From the NCBI GenBank assembly GCA_002482965.1, contig DLGZ01000054.1, forward strand, positions 1-64,000: a DNA stretch of 64,000 bases. The letters are read 5' to 3'. This stretch comes from Verrucomicrobiaceae bacterium UBA7681. Its GTDB lineage: Bacteria; Verrucomicrobiota; Verrucomicrobiia; Verrucomicrobiales; Verrucomicrobiaceae. The stretch's first letter is position 1; each line of letters opens with the position of its first letter. A program made the position numbers and the translations under genes. This document shows, in pieces, positions 44,101 to 52,627 of this stretch. Below the pieces are notes generated by a model that was not told the origin of the DNA, searched no databases, and saw only the letters and a list, made by a program, of their open reading frames with translations.

Positions 44101-44862
44101 ATGAATCTCGAACTCGTCGGCACCGCCCACATCGAAAAAGGCGCGCTCATTCTTGATGGCAAGTCGATGGCCAAATCCGGCTCGCTGCCCAAAAAGATCA
44201 AAACCAAAACCCTCGAAGCCTGGATCATGCTCGACAATCTCGCCCAGCGCGGCGGCGGCGTGCTCACCGTGCAGGGCAAGGACGGCGTGCTTTTTGACTC
44301 CATCGTCTTTGCGGAAAAGACCGCGCAGCATTGGGTCGCTGGCAGCAACTTCTTTGACCGCAGCGAACTCTTCGAAGGCCCCGCCGAAACCGAAGCCCCC
44401 AGCCGCCCCGTGCATGTCGCCGTCGTGTATCAGCCCGATGGCACCATCAGCGGCTATCGCGATGGCAAACCCTACGGTCGCACCTACCGCAAAGCTCCCG
44501 CAGCAATCTTTGAAGCCGAGTCATCTCAGGTCCTCCTCGGCTGCCGCCACGGCACACCTGCTGGCAACAAAGGCCTGAGCGGCCGCATCTTCCGCGCCCG
44601 CCTTTATGATCGCGCTTTGACTCCCGAAGAAATCTCCCAAACAGCCCGCATCGAATCCAGCAACATCACTGAGGCCGACATCATCGCCACACTCACGGCA
44701 GAGCAACGCGTTCAACTCTCCAAACTGAACATCCGGCGCAAGGAGCAGTCCAAACAGCTCGAATCTCTGCGAGCCACCGCAAGCGATGATCCCGTCCTCC
44801 AAGCCTGGACCAGCCTCGCGCAGTCGCTCATTAACCTGAAGGAGTTCATCTATCTGCAATGA
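41155..44862 (+). CDS. Cytochrome-type DUF1549/DUF1553 (PSCyt/PSD1) protein
   Basis: This is a 1235-residue exported protein of the planctomycete/verrucomicrobial PSD1 family. In order: signal peptide (1-20), a PSCyt1 haem motif CYECH (C42-H46), and the DUF1549 region with a second haem site SCARCH and FDAISQADFYSLYGIF. Next come an insert of about 250 residues resembling a carbohydrate-binding beta fold, the DUF1553 domain (NPLTARVIVNRLWHHVFGRGIV; VPAQSLTLLNDSNVI), a coiled-coil stretch, and a C-terminal LamG-like domain (about 970-1180). Its partners are the DUF1501 genes downstream. It is suspected to act in degradation of complex polysaccharides. Confidence 0.92.
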   Translation: MKQHFLTLSATALLCGRLLAAPTPAQIEFFESKIRPILAQECYECHSTGTKKKGDLVLDSRPGWQAGGESGDVIKPGDPAGSLLVQTIKHQHDDLKMPKAGAKLDDKVIADFEQWIREGAADPRDTPPSKAEIAKETDWKSILERRKQWWAFQPVSKQPANKTIDDYIDAELAKQGIPAAPPADAQTLRRRMSYILTGLPPSGNQSVDDLLASPHFGEKWARHFMDWVRYAESYGSEGDPAIPYAYQYRDYLIRSFNDDVPYPQMIKEAIAGDLLANPRIKNGLNESAIGIAQLRMVLHGFSPVDSLDEMVTFTDNQIDTITKAFQSLTVSCARCHNHKFDAISQADFYSLYGIFTSTHPAVIDVNAPGTGKAERAELAQIKQQIKEAVAAHWLKVAPKTVSYDTSDSAHPGLDKYQWFTNGVSLSKAGEFSVALEGDGIVSQVYPAGYFSNLLTTKERAVVFSNRFKCEGGTLWFRVAGNGGVKAKYVVENYPRTGTIHKAVLLGEAKDEKLGWRSLDLDFWKGDEIFIQITTSADLPAEYNKDARSWFGLTDVVITKDKTPPTAEVRTQLSAGEVIQAWQKGTLSNSQAEALNRLVQADLLPNQLKDIPEAAKLVARYRELEAALPMPTRVPGVIEADAKDAALFVRGDHKQPAELIPRRFLDALDPTPFNTKGSGRLQLAEHMADLKNNPLTARVIVNRLWHHVFGRGIVASVDNFGKLGDLPTHPELLDFLAQRFIDSGGSIKAMLKLIVSSKTFQRSAYAADIALEKDPENKLLSHWSLHRLEAESIRDSILTLTGRLESKLYGEAIPNSVPRRSIYVKVIRNSLDPFLTTFDMPVPFITRGKRDTTNVPAQSLTLLNDSNVIRWSREWALLSSKVADEPRVKEMFHEAFAREATADEVKQSLAYLAALQKENTARSQELAFQEQELAGLNRHITAILDPARIKLQAERKLPAAPLNTPEPLAEWTFDKDAKDTKGRMNLELVGTAHIEKGALILDGKSMAKSGSLPKKIKTKTLEAWIMLDNLAQRGGGVLTVQGKDGVLFDSIVFAEKTAQHWVAGSNFFDRSELFEGPAETEAPSRPVHVAVVYQPDGTISGYRDGKPYGRTYRKAPAAIFEAESSQVLLGCRHGTPAGNKGLSGRIFRARLYDRALTPEEISQTARIESSNITEADIIATLTAEQRVQLSKLNIRRKEQSKQLESLRATASDDPVLQAWTSLAQSLINLKEFIYLQ

Positions 44863-44900
44863 TTCCGCCTTCAAAACCCGCGACAGCGTCTTGGAACCGG

Positions 44901-44975
44901 AGCGCAGCGGAGATAGACAACCGAAGGTTGCCCGAAGGGGGAGCGCAGCGAATCAATGCGCCGGTCCTCCGGCGC
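44901..44975. repeat. Intergenic repeats before first DUF1501 gene
   Basis: A segment related to the one near 30157 (GCGGAGATAGAC) is followed by a small hairpin at 44919-44931 (CAACC/GGTTG) and a perfect 7-base stem at 44958-44975 (GCGCCGG/CCGGCGC with a TCCT loop). The 193-base gap holds no gene. The hairpins may act on the operon message between the two genes. Confidence 0.5.
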
Positions 44976-45055
44976 TTTCGAACGTCCCTCGGCCCGAGCA
45001 AAGCTCTAGGGGACTGGAGCACTCCAAAACGCTCACGCGCAAATTCGCATCCCAT

Positions 45056-46474
45056 ATGAACGCCCCCCTTTCCCGCCGCCAGATCCTCTCCCGCGCCTCC
45101 ACCGGCTTCGGCATGGCCGCACTTGCCGGGATCATGCAGGAGCAGGCGCTTGCAAATACGCCGCTTCTCCATCGTGCGCAAAAATTCGCGCCGAAGGCAC
45201 GCAGCGTGATTTTTCTCTACATGAGCGGCGGAGTGTCGCATGTCGATTCGTTCGATCACAAGCCGATGCTCAAGAAGTTCGCAGGGCAGCCGATGCCTGG
45301 CGCGGTGAAGAAGACGCAGTTCAACAACCCCGGCACCGTGCAGCCCTCGGTTTGGGACTTCAAACGCTACGGGCAGTCAGGCCTCGAGGTGAGCGACCTG
45401 TTTCCGCAGGTTGGCGGCGTGGCCGATGAGCTGTGCATGATCCGCGGCATGACAGCGAAGTTCAGCGAGCATGCGCAGGGAAATTTCTTCATGCACACTG
45501 GCTTTCCCTTCCTCGGCTATCCGAGTGCGGGCGCGTGGACGAGCTACGGCCTCGGCACCGAGTCGCGCGATCTGCCGGGCTACATCGTGCTGCAAAGCGG
45601 CGGTGCCTCCACTCCGCATGGCGGCGTGGGTTTGTTCAGCAACGGCTTCCTGCCGGCACAGCATCAGGCCAGCATTGTGAAGGCGGATGAGGCCGAAGCC
45701 GTCGCCAACATCCGCCCACGCCAGCCGCAGGACATGCAGCGCAGGCAGCTCGATTTCATCGGCGCGATGGACCGCCGCTTCGTCAGCACCACGCAGCATG
45801 ACATGCACGTCGAGGCCGCCATTTCAAACTACGAGATGGCCTGGCGCATGCAGTCCGCCGTACCGGATCTCTGCGACATCAGCGGCGAAACCGAAGCGAC
45901 CAAGAAGCTCTACGGCCTCGACGATCCCGAGCCCAAAAAAGCCGCCTACGCCCGCCAGTGCCTGCTCGCCCGCCGCCTCGTCGAACGCGGTGTGCGCTTC
46001 ATCGAGCTCAGCACGCTCGCTTACAACATCGGCGGCGGCAACGGTGCCAATCCCTGGGACCACCACAGCGCACTCCAGGAAGGCCACGGCAAGATGGCGA
46101 ATCAGATTGATCAGCCCATCGCCGCACTCATCAAGGATCTTAAATCACGCGGCCTGCTCGACAGCACGCTCGTCGTCTGGGCCGGAGAGTTTGGCCGCAC
46201 TCCCTTTGCTCAAGGCACCAACGGCCGCGACCATAACCCCTATGGCTTCACCGTCTGGATGGCCGGTGGCGGCGTCAAAGGTGGCCACGTCCACGGTGCC
46301 ACTGACGACTTTGGCTACAATGCCATCGAGAACATCAGCAGCGTCTATGACATGTGGGCCACCGTACTCCATTTGATGGGCATCGAGCACGAACAGCTCA
46401 CCTACCGCTTCAGCGGACGAGATCTGCGCCTCACCGATGTACATGGAAATGTACTCAAAGACATCATCACCTGA
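45056..46474 (+). CDS. DUF1501 protein, first copy
   Basis: This is a 472-residue protein of the DUF1501 family (sulfatase-like alkaline-phosphatase fold, substrate unknown) with a twin-arginine-like start (SRRQILSRASTGFGMAAL). The diagnostic stretches are there: YMSGGVSHVDSFDHKP, FPFLGYPSAGAW, VVWAGEFGRTPFAQGTNGRDHNPYGF, and the terminal YRFSGRDLRLTDVHGNV. DUF1501 genes normally pair with PSD1 genes, as here. The frame is open upstream, but the ATG at 45056 begins the family N terminus. It overlaps the second copy by one base. Confidence 0.93.
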   Translation: MNAPLSRRQILSRASTGFGMAALAGIMQEQALANTPLLHRAQKFAPKARSVIFLYMSGGVSHVDSFDHKPMLKKFAGQPMPGAVKKTQFNNPGTVQPSVWDFKRYGQSGLEVSDLFPQVGGVADELCMIRGMTAKFSEHAQGNFFMHTGFPFLGYPSAGAWTSYGLGTESRDLPGYIVLQSGGASTPHGGVGLFSNGFLPAQHQASIVKADEAEAVANIRPRQPQDMQRRQLDFIGAMDRRFVSTTQHDMHVEAAISNYEMAWRMQSAVPDLCDISGETEATKKLYGLDDPEPKKAAYARQCLLARRLVERGVRFIELSTLAYNIGGGNGANPWDHHSALQEGHGKMANQIDQPIAALIKDLKSRGLLDSTLVVWAGEFGRTPFAQGTNGRDHNPYGFTVWMAGGGVKGGHVHGATDDFGYNAIENISSVYDMWATVLHLMGIEHEQLTYRFSGRDLRLTDVHGNVLKDIIT

Positions 46475-47877
46475 TGAACCCCTACCTTTCACGCCGTCAG
46501 TTGCTTGCCAATGCCTCCACCGGCTTTGGCATGGCTGCATTGGCAGGCCTGATGCAGGCGGAGTCGCCGGTGAACCGTGCGAAGCGTTTTGCACCCAAAG
46601 CCCGCAGTGTGATCTTCTGCTACATGAGCGGCGGTGTCTCACACCTGGACTCCTTCGATCCAAAGCCACTGCTGGAAAAATACGCAGGGCAGCCCATGCC
46701 GGTCGAGGTGAAGAAAACGCAGTTCAACAACAACGGCACCGTGCAGCCCGCGCATTGGGCGTTTCATCAGCGCGGCCAGAGCGGCATGCCTGTGAGTGAG
46801 CTCTTTCCGCACATGGCCACGCTCGCGGATGACATCTGTGTCATCCGAAGCATGACGGCCAAGTTCAGCGAGCATGCGCAGGGAAATTTCTTCATGCACA
46901 GCGGCTTTCCCTTTCTCGGTTACCCGAGCGCCGGCGCATGGGCCAGCTACGGCCTCGGCACTGAGTCGCGAGATCTCCCCGGCTACATCGTGCTGCAAAG
47001 CGGTGGCGCATCGGTGCCGCATGGCGGGGTGGGTTTGTTCAGCAATGGCTTCCTGCCCGCTCAACATCAGGCCAGCATCGTGCAGGCGGATGCGGAGGAA
47101 GCGGTGACCAACATCCGCTCAAGCCAGCCACGGGACATGCAGCGCAAGCAGCTCGACTTCATCGGCGCGATGGATCACCGCTTTGCCAGCACCACACAGC
47201 ATGACCTTCATGTGGATGCAGCCATTGCGAACTACGAGATGGCTTGGCGCATGCAGTCCGCCGTGCCAGAGCTGTGCGATATCTCCGGCGAAACTGAGGC
47301 CACGAAGCAACTCTACGGCATGGACGGCCCAGACTCCACCCGCACCGCCTATGCGCGGCAGTGCCTGCTGGCGCGGCGTCTGGTGGAGCGCGGCGTGCGC
47401 TTCGTGGAGCTGAGCTGCCTGCCGCAAACACTTGGCGGCGGCCAGGGTCCCAATCCATGGGATCAGCACGGGCAGATCAAAAAAGGCCATGGCAACATGG
47501 CGCATCAGGTGGACCAGCCCATTGCCTCGCTGGTCAAGGACCTCAAATCACGCGGCCTGCTCGACAGCACGCTCGTCATCTGGGCCGGTGAGTTTGGCCG
47601 CACGCCCTTCGCCCAAGGCACCGATGGCCGCGACCACAATCCCTACGGCTTCTCCATCTGGATGGCCGGTGGCGGCGTCAAACCCGGCCACATCTACGGC
47701 GCGACGGACGACTTCGGCTACCACGCCATCGAGAATGCCTGCACCGTCTATGACATGTGGGCCACCGTGCTGCACCTCATGGGCATCGATCACGAACAGC
47801 TCACCTACCGCTTCAGCGGCCGCGACCTGCGCCTCACGGATGTGCATGGGAACGTACTGCGCGATGTGATCGCGTAA
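46474..47877 (+). CDS. DUF1501 protein, second copy
   Basis: This is a 467-residue paralogue of the preceding gene. The start is the ATG overlapping its stop (TGATG). The same motifs are present with small changes (YMSGGVSHLDSFDPKP; VIWAGEFGRTPFAQGTDGRD), and the two share long identical stretches, including the last 30 residues almost exactly, apart from a different final helix. Tandem DUF1501 pairs suggest either a recent duplication or a heterodimer. Which one partners the PSD1 protein is not known. Confidence 0.93.
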   Translation: MNPYLSRRQLLANASTGFGMAALAGLMQAESPVNRAKRFAPKARSVIFCYMSGGVSHLDSFDPKPLLEKYAGQPMPVEVKKTQFNNNGTVQPAHWAFHQRGQSGMPVSELFPHMATLADDICVIRSMTAKFSEHAQGNFFMHSGFPFLGYPSAGAWASYGLGTESRDLPGYIVLQSGGASVPHGGVGLFSNGFLPAQHQASIVQADAEEAVTNIRSSQPRDMQRKQLDFIGAMDHRFASTTQHDLHVDAAIANYEMAWRMQSAVPELCDISGETEATKQLYGMDGPDSTRTAYARQCLLARRLVERGVRFVELSCLPQTLGGGQGPNPWDQHGQIKKGHGNMAHQVDQPIASLVKDLKSRGLLDSTLVIWAGEFGRTPFAQGTDGRDHNPYGFSIWMAGGGVKPGHIYGATDDFGYHAIENACTVYDMWATVLHLMGIDHEQLTYRFSGRDLRLTDVHGNVLRDVIA

Positions 47878-47883
47878 GCGGTA

Positions 47884-48007
47884 GGAGGTAGGGCGGGGCT
47901 GTCCACAGCCCGCCGCGTGAGTCCACGCAACCTTGAGGGCCTTGCAACGAATACGAAGCCCAGGAGCTTGCGAATGACGGCGCTTGGAGGACCAAGCGCC
48001 CTACCTT
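47884..48007. repeat. Palindromic dispersed element with two hairpins
   Basis: Outer arms 47886-47895 and 47997-48006 are perfect 10-base complements. Inside lie a GC-rich hairpin (about 47892-47914) and a perfect 9-base stem with an AGGA loop (47979-48000). The right half recurs at 7964-7991. It lies between the convergent DUF1501 and Gfo/Idh genes and fills almost the whole gap. Confidence 0.75.
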
Positions 48008-48013
48008 CCAAGC

Positions 48014-49393
48014 CTACACCTCCAGCTTCCACGGACCGCGATACTCACGGCCGAGAAGCTTGCTCGCTTCAGCATCACCAATGATCTCTTCCTTCACGGG
48101 ATCCCACTTGATGGAGCGATTCACCAGGAAGGAAATCAGCGCGAGATGACCCGGCGTAGCACTGCGGTGCGCGGTCTCCACCGGGGTGACGGTGGGCTGG
48201 CGGCTCTTCACGCAGTCGAGGAAATTGCGATGGTGCCCCTTGGTTTCGTAGAGTCGGGTCTTGATGACGTCGTCTCCCAGCTTCGGTGCTTTGGCGACTT
48301 CGATGATCTCGCTGTTCGGATCCTTGTCATCCTTCCGCTTTTTGACCATCTGTTTCAGCGCCGGATTCGAGCAGTCGTACGCACCACTCCGATTCACATA
48401 GACCCAGCCTTCGGTGCCGATCCACTTGGTGCCCATCTTGATGTCATCGTGACCGCCCGCGATAGTCATGATAATGTCGCCCGCATACTTGGCTTCGGCG
48501 CGATACTTCGTGGCGGTGTTCCAAATGTCGGTGCGCGGCGGCATGTCCACCTGGATGGGGCTCACCTCGATCGGGCCGCTGCTGTCCATGTTCATGCCCC
48601 AGTGGGCGATGTCGCAATGGTGGCCGATCCAGTCGAGCAACTGACCGCCGCCGATGTTGTAATCCCAGCGCCAGTTTTTGTGCACGCGGCACTCGATGTA
48701 GTCCTGCATCGTCGCCGGCCCGATCCACATTTCATAATCAAGTTCGGCAGGCGGAGGCGTCACGCTGCGCTTGTCGCCGGTCTTGGCAAAGTCGTTATGG
48801 CCGCTTGGCAGGCCTACATGCACTTCCTTCAGTTTTCCAATCAGCCCGTTGCGGACGATTTCAGCGCCGATGCGGAAATTGTCCTCGCTGCGCTGCCAGG
48901 AGCCGGTCTGCCAGATGCGACCGTGCTTCTGGACGGCTTTCACGATGGCCTGCTGCTCGGCGATGGTGCGTGCCAGCGGCTTCTCACCATAGATGTCCTT
49001 GCCGTTCTTTGCGGCTTCAATGGCGGTGAGCGCATGCCAGTTGTCGGGCACTGCCAGCATGACGGTGTCGATGTCCTTGCGGGCCATGACTTCGCGGTAG
49101 TCGTGGTAGGGCTTGCAGTCTTTGTTCTTGTAGGCGCCGTTAATGGTGCCAAGCGCGGATTCGAGATGATTCTTGTCGATGTCACAAGCGGCGACAATCT
49201 GGCAGTCCTGCTCCTGGAGGAATTTGCCGGTGTTGCTCGGCCCCATCATGCCCCAGCCAAAGACAGCCATGGTGATCTTGCTTGAGGGCGCATTCTGACC
49301 AATCACACTGGCCGGAATGATGGTGGGAAAGCCGATGACGGCGGCAGACTTCGTGAGGAACTGACGACGGGAGGAAACAGGAATGCGTTTCAT
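48014..49393 (-). CDS. Exported Gfo/Idh/MocA-family oxidoreductase
   Basis: This is a 459-residue protein with a twin-arginine signal (SRRQFLTKSAAVIGFP). The N-terminal Rossmann domain (about 40-170: TMAVFGWGMMGPSNTGKFL; MLAVPDNWHALTAIEAAKNGKDIYGEKPLA) contains the EKP cofactor/catalytic motif. The C-terminal domain has the typical GGGQLLDWIGHHCDIAHWGM. These enzymes oxidise sugars, inositols or their acids with NAD(P) and are often exported in Verrucomicrobia and Planctomycetes. It is convergent with the DUF1501 genes, from which it is separated by a palindromic element. Confidence 0.93.
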   Translation of the reverse strand: MKRIPVSSRRQFLTKSAAVIGFPTIIPASVIGQNAPSSKITMAVFGWGMMGPSNTGKFLQEQDCQIVAACDIDKNHLESALGTINGAYKNKDCKPYHDYREVMARKDIDTVMLAVPDNWHALTAIEAAKNGKDIYGEKPLARTIAEQQAIVKAVQKHGRIWQTGSWQRSEDNFRIGAEIVRNGLIGKLKEVHVGLPSGHNDFAKTGDKRSVTPPPAELDYEMWIGPATMQDYIECRVHKNWRWDYNIGGGQLLDWIGHHCDIAHWGMNMDSSGPIEVSPIQVDMPPRTDIWNTATKYRAEAKYAGDIIMTIAGGHDDIKMGTKWIGTEGWVYVNRSGAYDCSNPALKQMVKKRKDDKDPNSEIIEVAKAPKLGDDVIKTRLYETKGHHRNFLDCVKSRQPTVTPVETAHRSATPGHLALISFLVNRSIKWDPVKEEIIGDAEASKLLGREYRGPWKLEV

Positions 49394-49507
49394 AGGGGTG
49401 GTTTGGCTGGCAGATGAGTTTTAATCGAAAGTCCGACCTCAAGTCCAGCCGCAATTGCAAGGAGGGACTTGGAGGGATGGAGATCCAATCTTGTGCAACG
49501 TGAGAAA

Positions 49508-49591
49508 GACAGGATTAACAAGATTATACTGGATCATGCAGGATTTCAGATCAGGAAATCCTATGAATTCCGTCATCTTGTCAATCCTGTC
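49508..49591. repeat. Palindromic element upstream of Gfo/Idh gene
   Basis: Terminal arms of 17 bases, 49508-49524 and 49575-49591, are inverted complements with one mismatch. Inside is a second 8-base pair (AGGATTTC / GAAATCCT). It lies in the 248-base gap between the Gfo/Idh start and the mogA stop. It is MITE-like, with no coding capacity. Confidence 0.75.
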
Positions 49592-49641
49592 CAAACTTGC
49601 TGCCGAACGTCTCTCAAAACGCAGTTTCTCTCACCGACACC

Positions 49642-50172
49642 CTAGCAGCTTGTCGGCACGCGCTGGGCGAGCTTCACCGTGTGCGGAATGGCACCGATCA
49701 CAAAGCTGAGGCAATCGACGGCCCCCTGCGGTTTTCCCGGCAGGGCGATGACGAGGCTGCGATCAACTACTGCCGCAAGGCTGCGGGAAAGAATGGCATT
49801 TGGTGTCAGTTCAAGCGACTTCATGCGCATCAGTTCGCCAAAGCCGGGGATCTCCACGCGCATGATGCCGCGAATAGCCTCAGGGGTGACATCTCGATCA
49901 GCGATGCCTGTGCCGCCCGTGGTGAGGATGAGAGCGCAGCCTTGGGCCGAGAACGAACGAATCGCCTCCTGAATGCGCAGAAGGTCATCTGGGATGATCG
50001 CCTCTGCAGCGACCCCCCAGCCGTAACCTTCCGCCGCCTGCCTCAACGCCGGACCGCCAAGATCCTCATAGACGCCCTGGCTGGCACGGTCGGAGACAGT
50101 GATGATGCCGACCTGCATACAGTGTGTGCTGCCAGTTGGATGTGCAATGAACCCGGGAGACCCGCTGGACAT
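49642..50172 (-). CDS. mogA: Molybdopterin adenylyltransferase-like MogA
   Basis: This is a MoaB/MogA-type protein that activates molybdopterin with ATP before molybdenum insertion. Motifs: GIITVSDRASQGVYEDLGGP at the start of the fold, LTTGGTGIADRDVTPEA (the TGGTG loop) and the ALPGKPQGAVDCL stretch near the end. The ATG at 50172 overlaps the stop of the upstream protease gene (TAATG), giving 176 residues; a second ATG at 50118 gives the normal family start (158 residues). No other molybdopterin gene is nearby. Confidence 0.9.
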   Translation of the reverse strand: MSSGSPGFIAHPTGSTHCMQVGIITVSDRASQGVYEDLGGPALRQAAEGYGWGVAAEAIIPDDLLRIQEAIRSFSAQGCALILTTGGTGIADRDVTPEAIRGIMRVEIPGFGELMRMKSLELTPNAILSRSLAAVVDRSLVIALPGKPQGAVDCLSFVIGAIPHTVKLAQRVPTSC

Positions 50173-52553
50173 TACTGGGCCTGAGGCTTGGCGCCCACCT
50201 GTGTTTTGTCCTCGGTTTTGGCCGCGGTGGTGGGCTTATGATCAAGCTCAAGCAGATCACGCAAGATATGGATGGTCTCCAGTTTCACGGGCTCGATGCC
50301 GTAGGAGAACTTGGTGCCGTCATTGCCGCTGTCGTCATCCTTGGTGGCGGTGCGCATGCCGGAATTCATTTCCTTGCTGAAGGCAGACTCGGGCACCAGG
50401 TCAGGCTTGTCCACGTTGTCGAGCGTGAGATGGTAGGATTTGAATCCGTTGTCTTTGATGCGCTCAGCGACTTCCTTGGCGCGCTTGGCACGCTCTTCGG
50501 TCTGCTTGTCGCGACGTGCTTCGGTGTCGAGGCGTTCCTTCTCACGATCCTGCAGATTCAAAGAGATGGTGTTGCGGTCGATTTTTTCCTTCAGGCGCGT
50601 GGACTCCTCAACCACGTTTTGGAACTCGGGATTGGCGGCGACACGGCTCTTCACACGAGCGTTGATCTCGTCGATCGGGAACGGGTCTTTGCGGAAGAGG
50701 GGGTATTTACGCGGCGGTATGGTGTCATAGGGCAGCGGGTTCTCAGCGGAGGATTCGCCGATGTCGAGCACGTCGCGGATCGAAGGCAGCGGGATGTCGG
50801 ATTCGACACCTTTGAGCTGGGTGGAACCACCGGCGATGCGGTAGAACTTCTGGATCGTCACCTTGAGGTCACCCGCGCCTTTTTTGTCGCTGAAGAAGGG
50901 CATGTAACGCTCGACCGGAAGGATGGTCTGCACGGTTCCCTTGCCGAAGGAGGACTTGTCCCCCACGATGAGTGCACGGCGGTAGTCCTGCAGTGCTGCG
51001 GCCAAAATCTCGGAGGCAGAGGCACTGGCCTTGTTGATGAGGACGATCATAGGGCCGTCATAGACTGGCTTTTCATTTTCGCAGTCACGCCAGGTGATGC
51101 TGCCGCGCCAGTCCTTGGCCTGCACCACGGGGCCGGCGGGAATGAAGAGGCCGGTGAGCTTGATGGCTTCATCCAAGGAGCCACCACCGTTGTCGCGCAG
51201 ATCGAGCACGAGGCCGTCGATTTTTTCCTTCATCAGGCGGCGCAGCAGGCGCTCCACGTCCACGCTCGTGCTGACGGTGCCGTTTTCCATGTCGGCGTAG
51301 AAATTGGAGAGGTTGATCCAGCCGACTTTGAGCGCTTTGCCGAGATCCGGAGGAGTGACGAGGAGTTCGGCATTGGCGAGCTTCTCTTTCAGCGGAACTT
51401 TGTCACGCACGATGGCGATGATGCGATTGCCGGACGGATCGTCAGCGGGGACGATCTTGATGCGGACGGTGGTGTTCAGCTCACCACGGATCATATCGAC
51501 GATCTTCTGCAGCTTGAGATACTTCACATCCACAAATTCGTCATCACCTTGGGCGACGGCGATGATGCGGTCATTGAGCTTGAGCTCACCCTGCTTGTCC
51601 GCCGGACCACCGACGACGATGCCCTGGATTTCAGCGCCGTCATCCTTCTGGCCGAGGAGTGCGCCAATGCCGACGAGCTGGTGCTGCATGTGAATTTTGA
51701 AGTTGTCGCTCTCATCCGTGCTCATGTACTCGGTGTGCGGGTCATAGGCAGTGGCGAGGCTGGAGAGGAAGAAATTCACCACGTCCTTGGTGTCGTTCTC
51801 GTCGATGCTCTCAAGCAGGCGCTGGTAATCTTTGAGAATGCGCTCCTTCGGCGTCAGTTCCTTATCCTTTTCCTTTTCCTTCTTGGCGGCAATTTGGGGA
51901 GCGTCGGCATCGGGCTTCTCAGGTGCCTCCACTTTCCCGGCTTCAGGCGTTACAACGGGCTCCGGCTTGACCTCGGCGGTGCCGGCTTTCTTGGCGGCAG
52001 CCTTTTCTGCCTTTTTCTTTTCATCACGCTCGCGCGTTTCATCGGCGATGCGTTCTGCGAGCATATTGTCCTCGATGATTTCGATCCAGAGCTTGTCCTG
52101 CGCGGCCTTGTCTTTCGGCCATGGAGCTTTGTCACGCTTGATCTCAATGGTGCCCTTCGAGTCAAAGGTGAACTTGTTGTCGTCCAGCGCCTTCTTGAGG
52201 AATTCCACGCGCTCTTTCACTCGCACCTTGTAGATGTCGTAGATCTCGATGGCTGGGCTGATGTTCCGCATCAGCACATGGTCGTCGAGCGTGGTCTCGT
52301 ACTTGTCCTTGAAGCCCGCAACATCCTGCTCGGTGAAGAAGATGTGCTTGAAGTCGAGCATGTTCAGGTAGTTGTGCAGCATCTCGCCGGACACCTTGTC
52401 GTCAAAGTCCTGCTTCGAGTAGTGGTGGTTTTGCAGCATGTAGGCCACGTGCATGGCCACCTGGCCAAAATTGGTCTCCGCTTGCGCCGAGGGAATAAGG
52501 AGCGCGAGGGCAGAAGCCGCTGCCGCGACGGGGGTGAGTAAAAAGCGAGTCAT
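50172..52553 (-). CDS. prc: Tail-specific (carboxy-terminal) protease, S41
   Basis: This is a 793-residue periplasmic protease of the Prc/Tsp type that degrades proteins with apolar C termini. Order: signal peptide (1-25), N-terminal helical domain (HYSKQDFDDKVSGEMLHNYLNMLD) and a Lys/Glu-rich insert near 170-245. A PDZ domain follows (about 285-375, GIVVGGPADKQGELKLNDRI), then the S41 core with the nucleophile/base pair in KASASASEIL and SSFGKGTVQ, and a C-terminal DUF3340-like part. The insert is longer than in E. coli Prc. Translation is coupled to mogA. Confidence 0.94.
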   Translation of the reverse strand: MTRFLLTPVAAAASALALLIPSAQAETNFGQVAMHVAYMLQNHHYSKQDFDDKVSGEMLHNYLNMLDFKHIFFTEQDVAGFKDKYETTLDDHVLMRNISPAIEIYDIYKVRVKERVEFLKKALDDNKFTFDSKGTIEIKRDKAPWPKDKAAQDKLWIEIIEDNMLAERIADETRERDEKKKAEKAAAKKAGTAEVKPEPVVTPEAGKVEAPEKPDADAPQIAAKKEKEKDKELTPKERILKDYQRLLESIDENDTKDVVNFFLSSLATAYDPHTEYMSTDESDNFKIHMQHQLVGIGALLGQKDDGAEIQGIVVGGPADKQGELKLNDRIIAVAQGDDEFVDVKYLKLQKIVDMIRGELNTTVRIKIVPADDPSGNRIIAIVRDKVPLKEKLANAELLVTPPDLGKALKVGWINLSNFYADMENGTVSTSVDVERLLRRLMKEKIDGLVLDLRDNGGGSLDEAIKLTGLFIPAGPVVQAKDWRGSITWRDCENEKPVYDGPMIVLINKASASASEILAAALQDYRRALIVGDKSSFGKGTVQTILPVERYMPFFSDKKGAGDLKVTIQKFYRIAGGSTQLKGVESDIPLPSIRDVLDIGESSAENPLPYDTIPPRKYPLFRKDPFPIDEINARVKSRVAANPEFQNVVEESTRLKEKIDRNTISLNLQDREKERLDTEARRDKQTEERAKRAKEVAERIKDNGFKSYHLTLDNVDKPDLVPESAFSKEMNSGMRTATKDDDSGNDGTKFSYGIEPVKLETIHILRDLLELDHKPTTAAKTEDKTQVGAKPQAQ

Positions 52554-52627
52554 GGTGGGGGTCGTCCAGATCTATAACGAACCTCGCGGCACGTTTTGCG
52601 TTCAGATTTTGCCTTTTCTAAGTTGAA

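Noticed and set aside
50238..52541. Long open frame (767 codons) on the plus strand
   Set aside because: It lies antisense to the clear tail-specific protease gene and its translation shows only mirrored composition with no domain.
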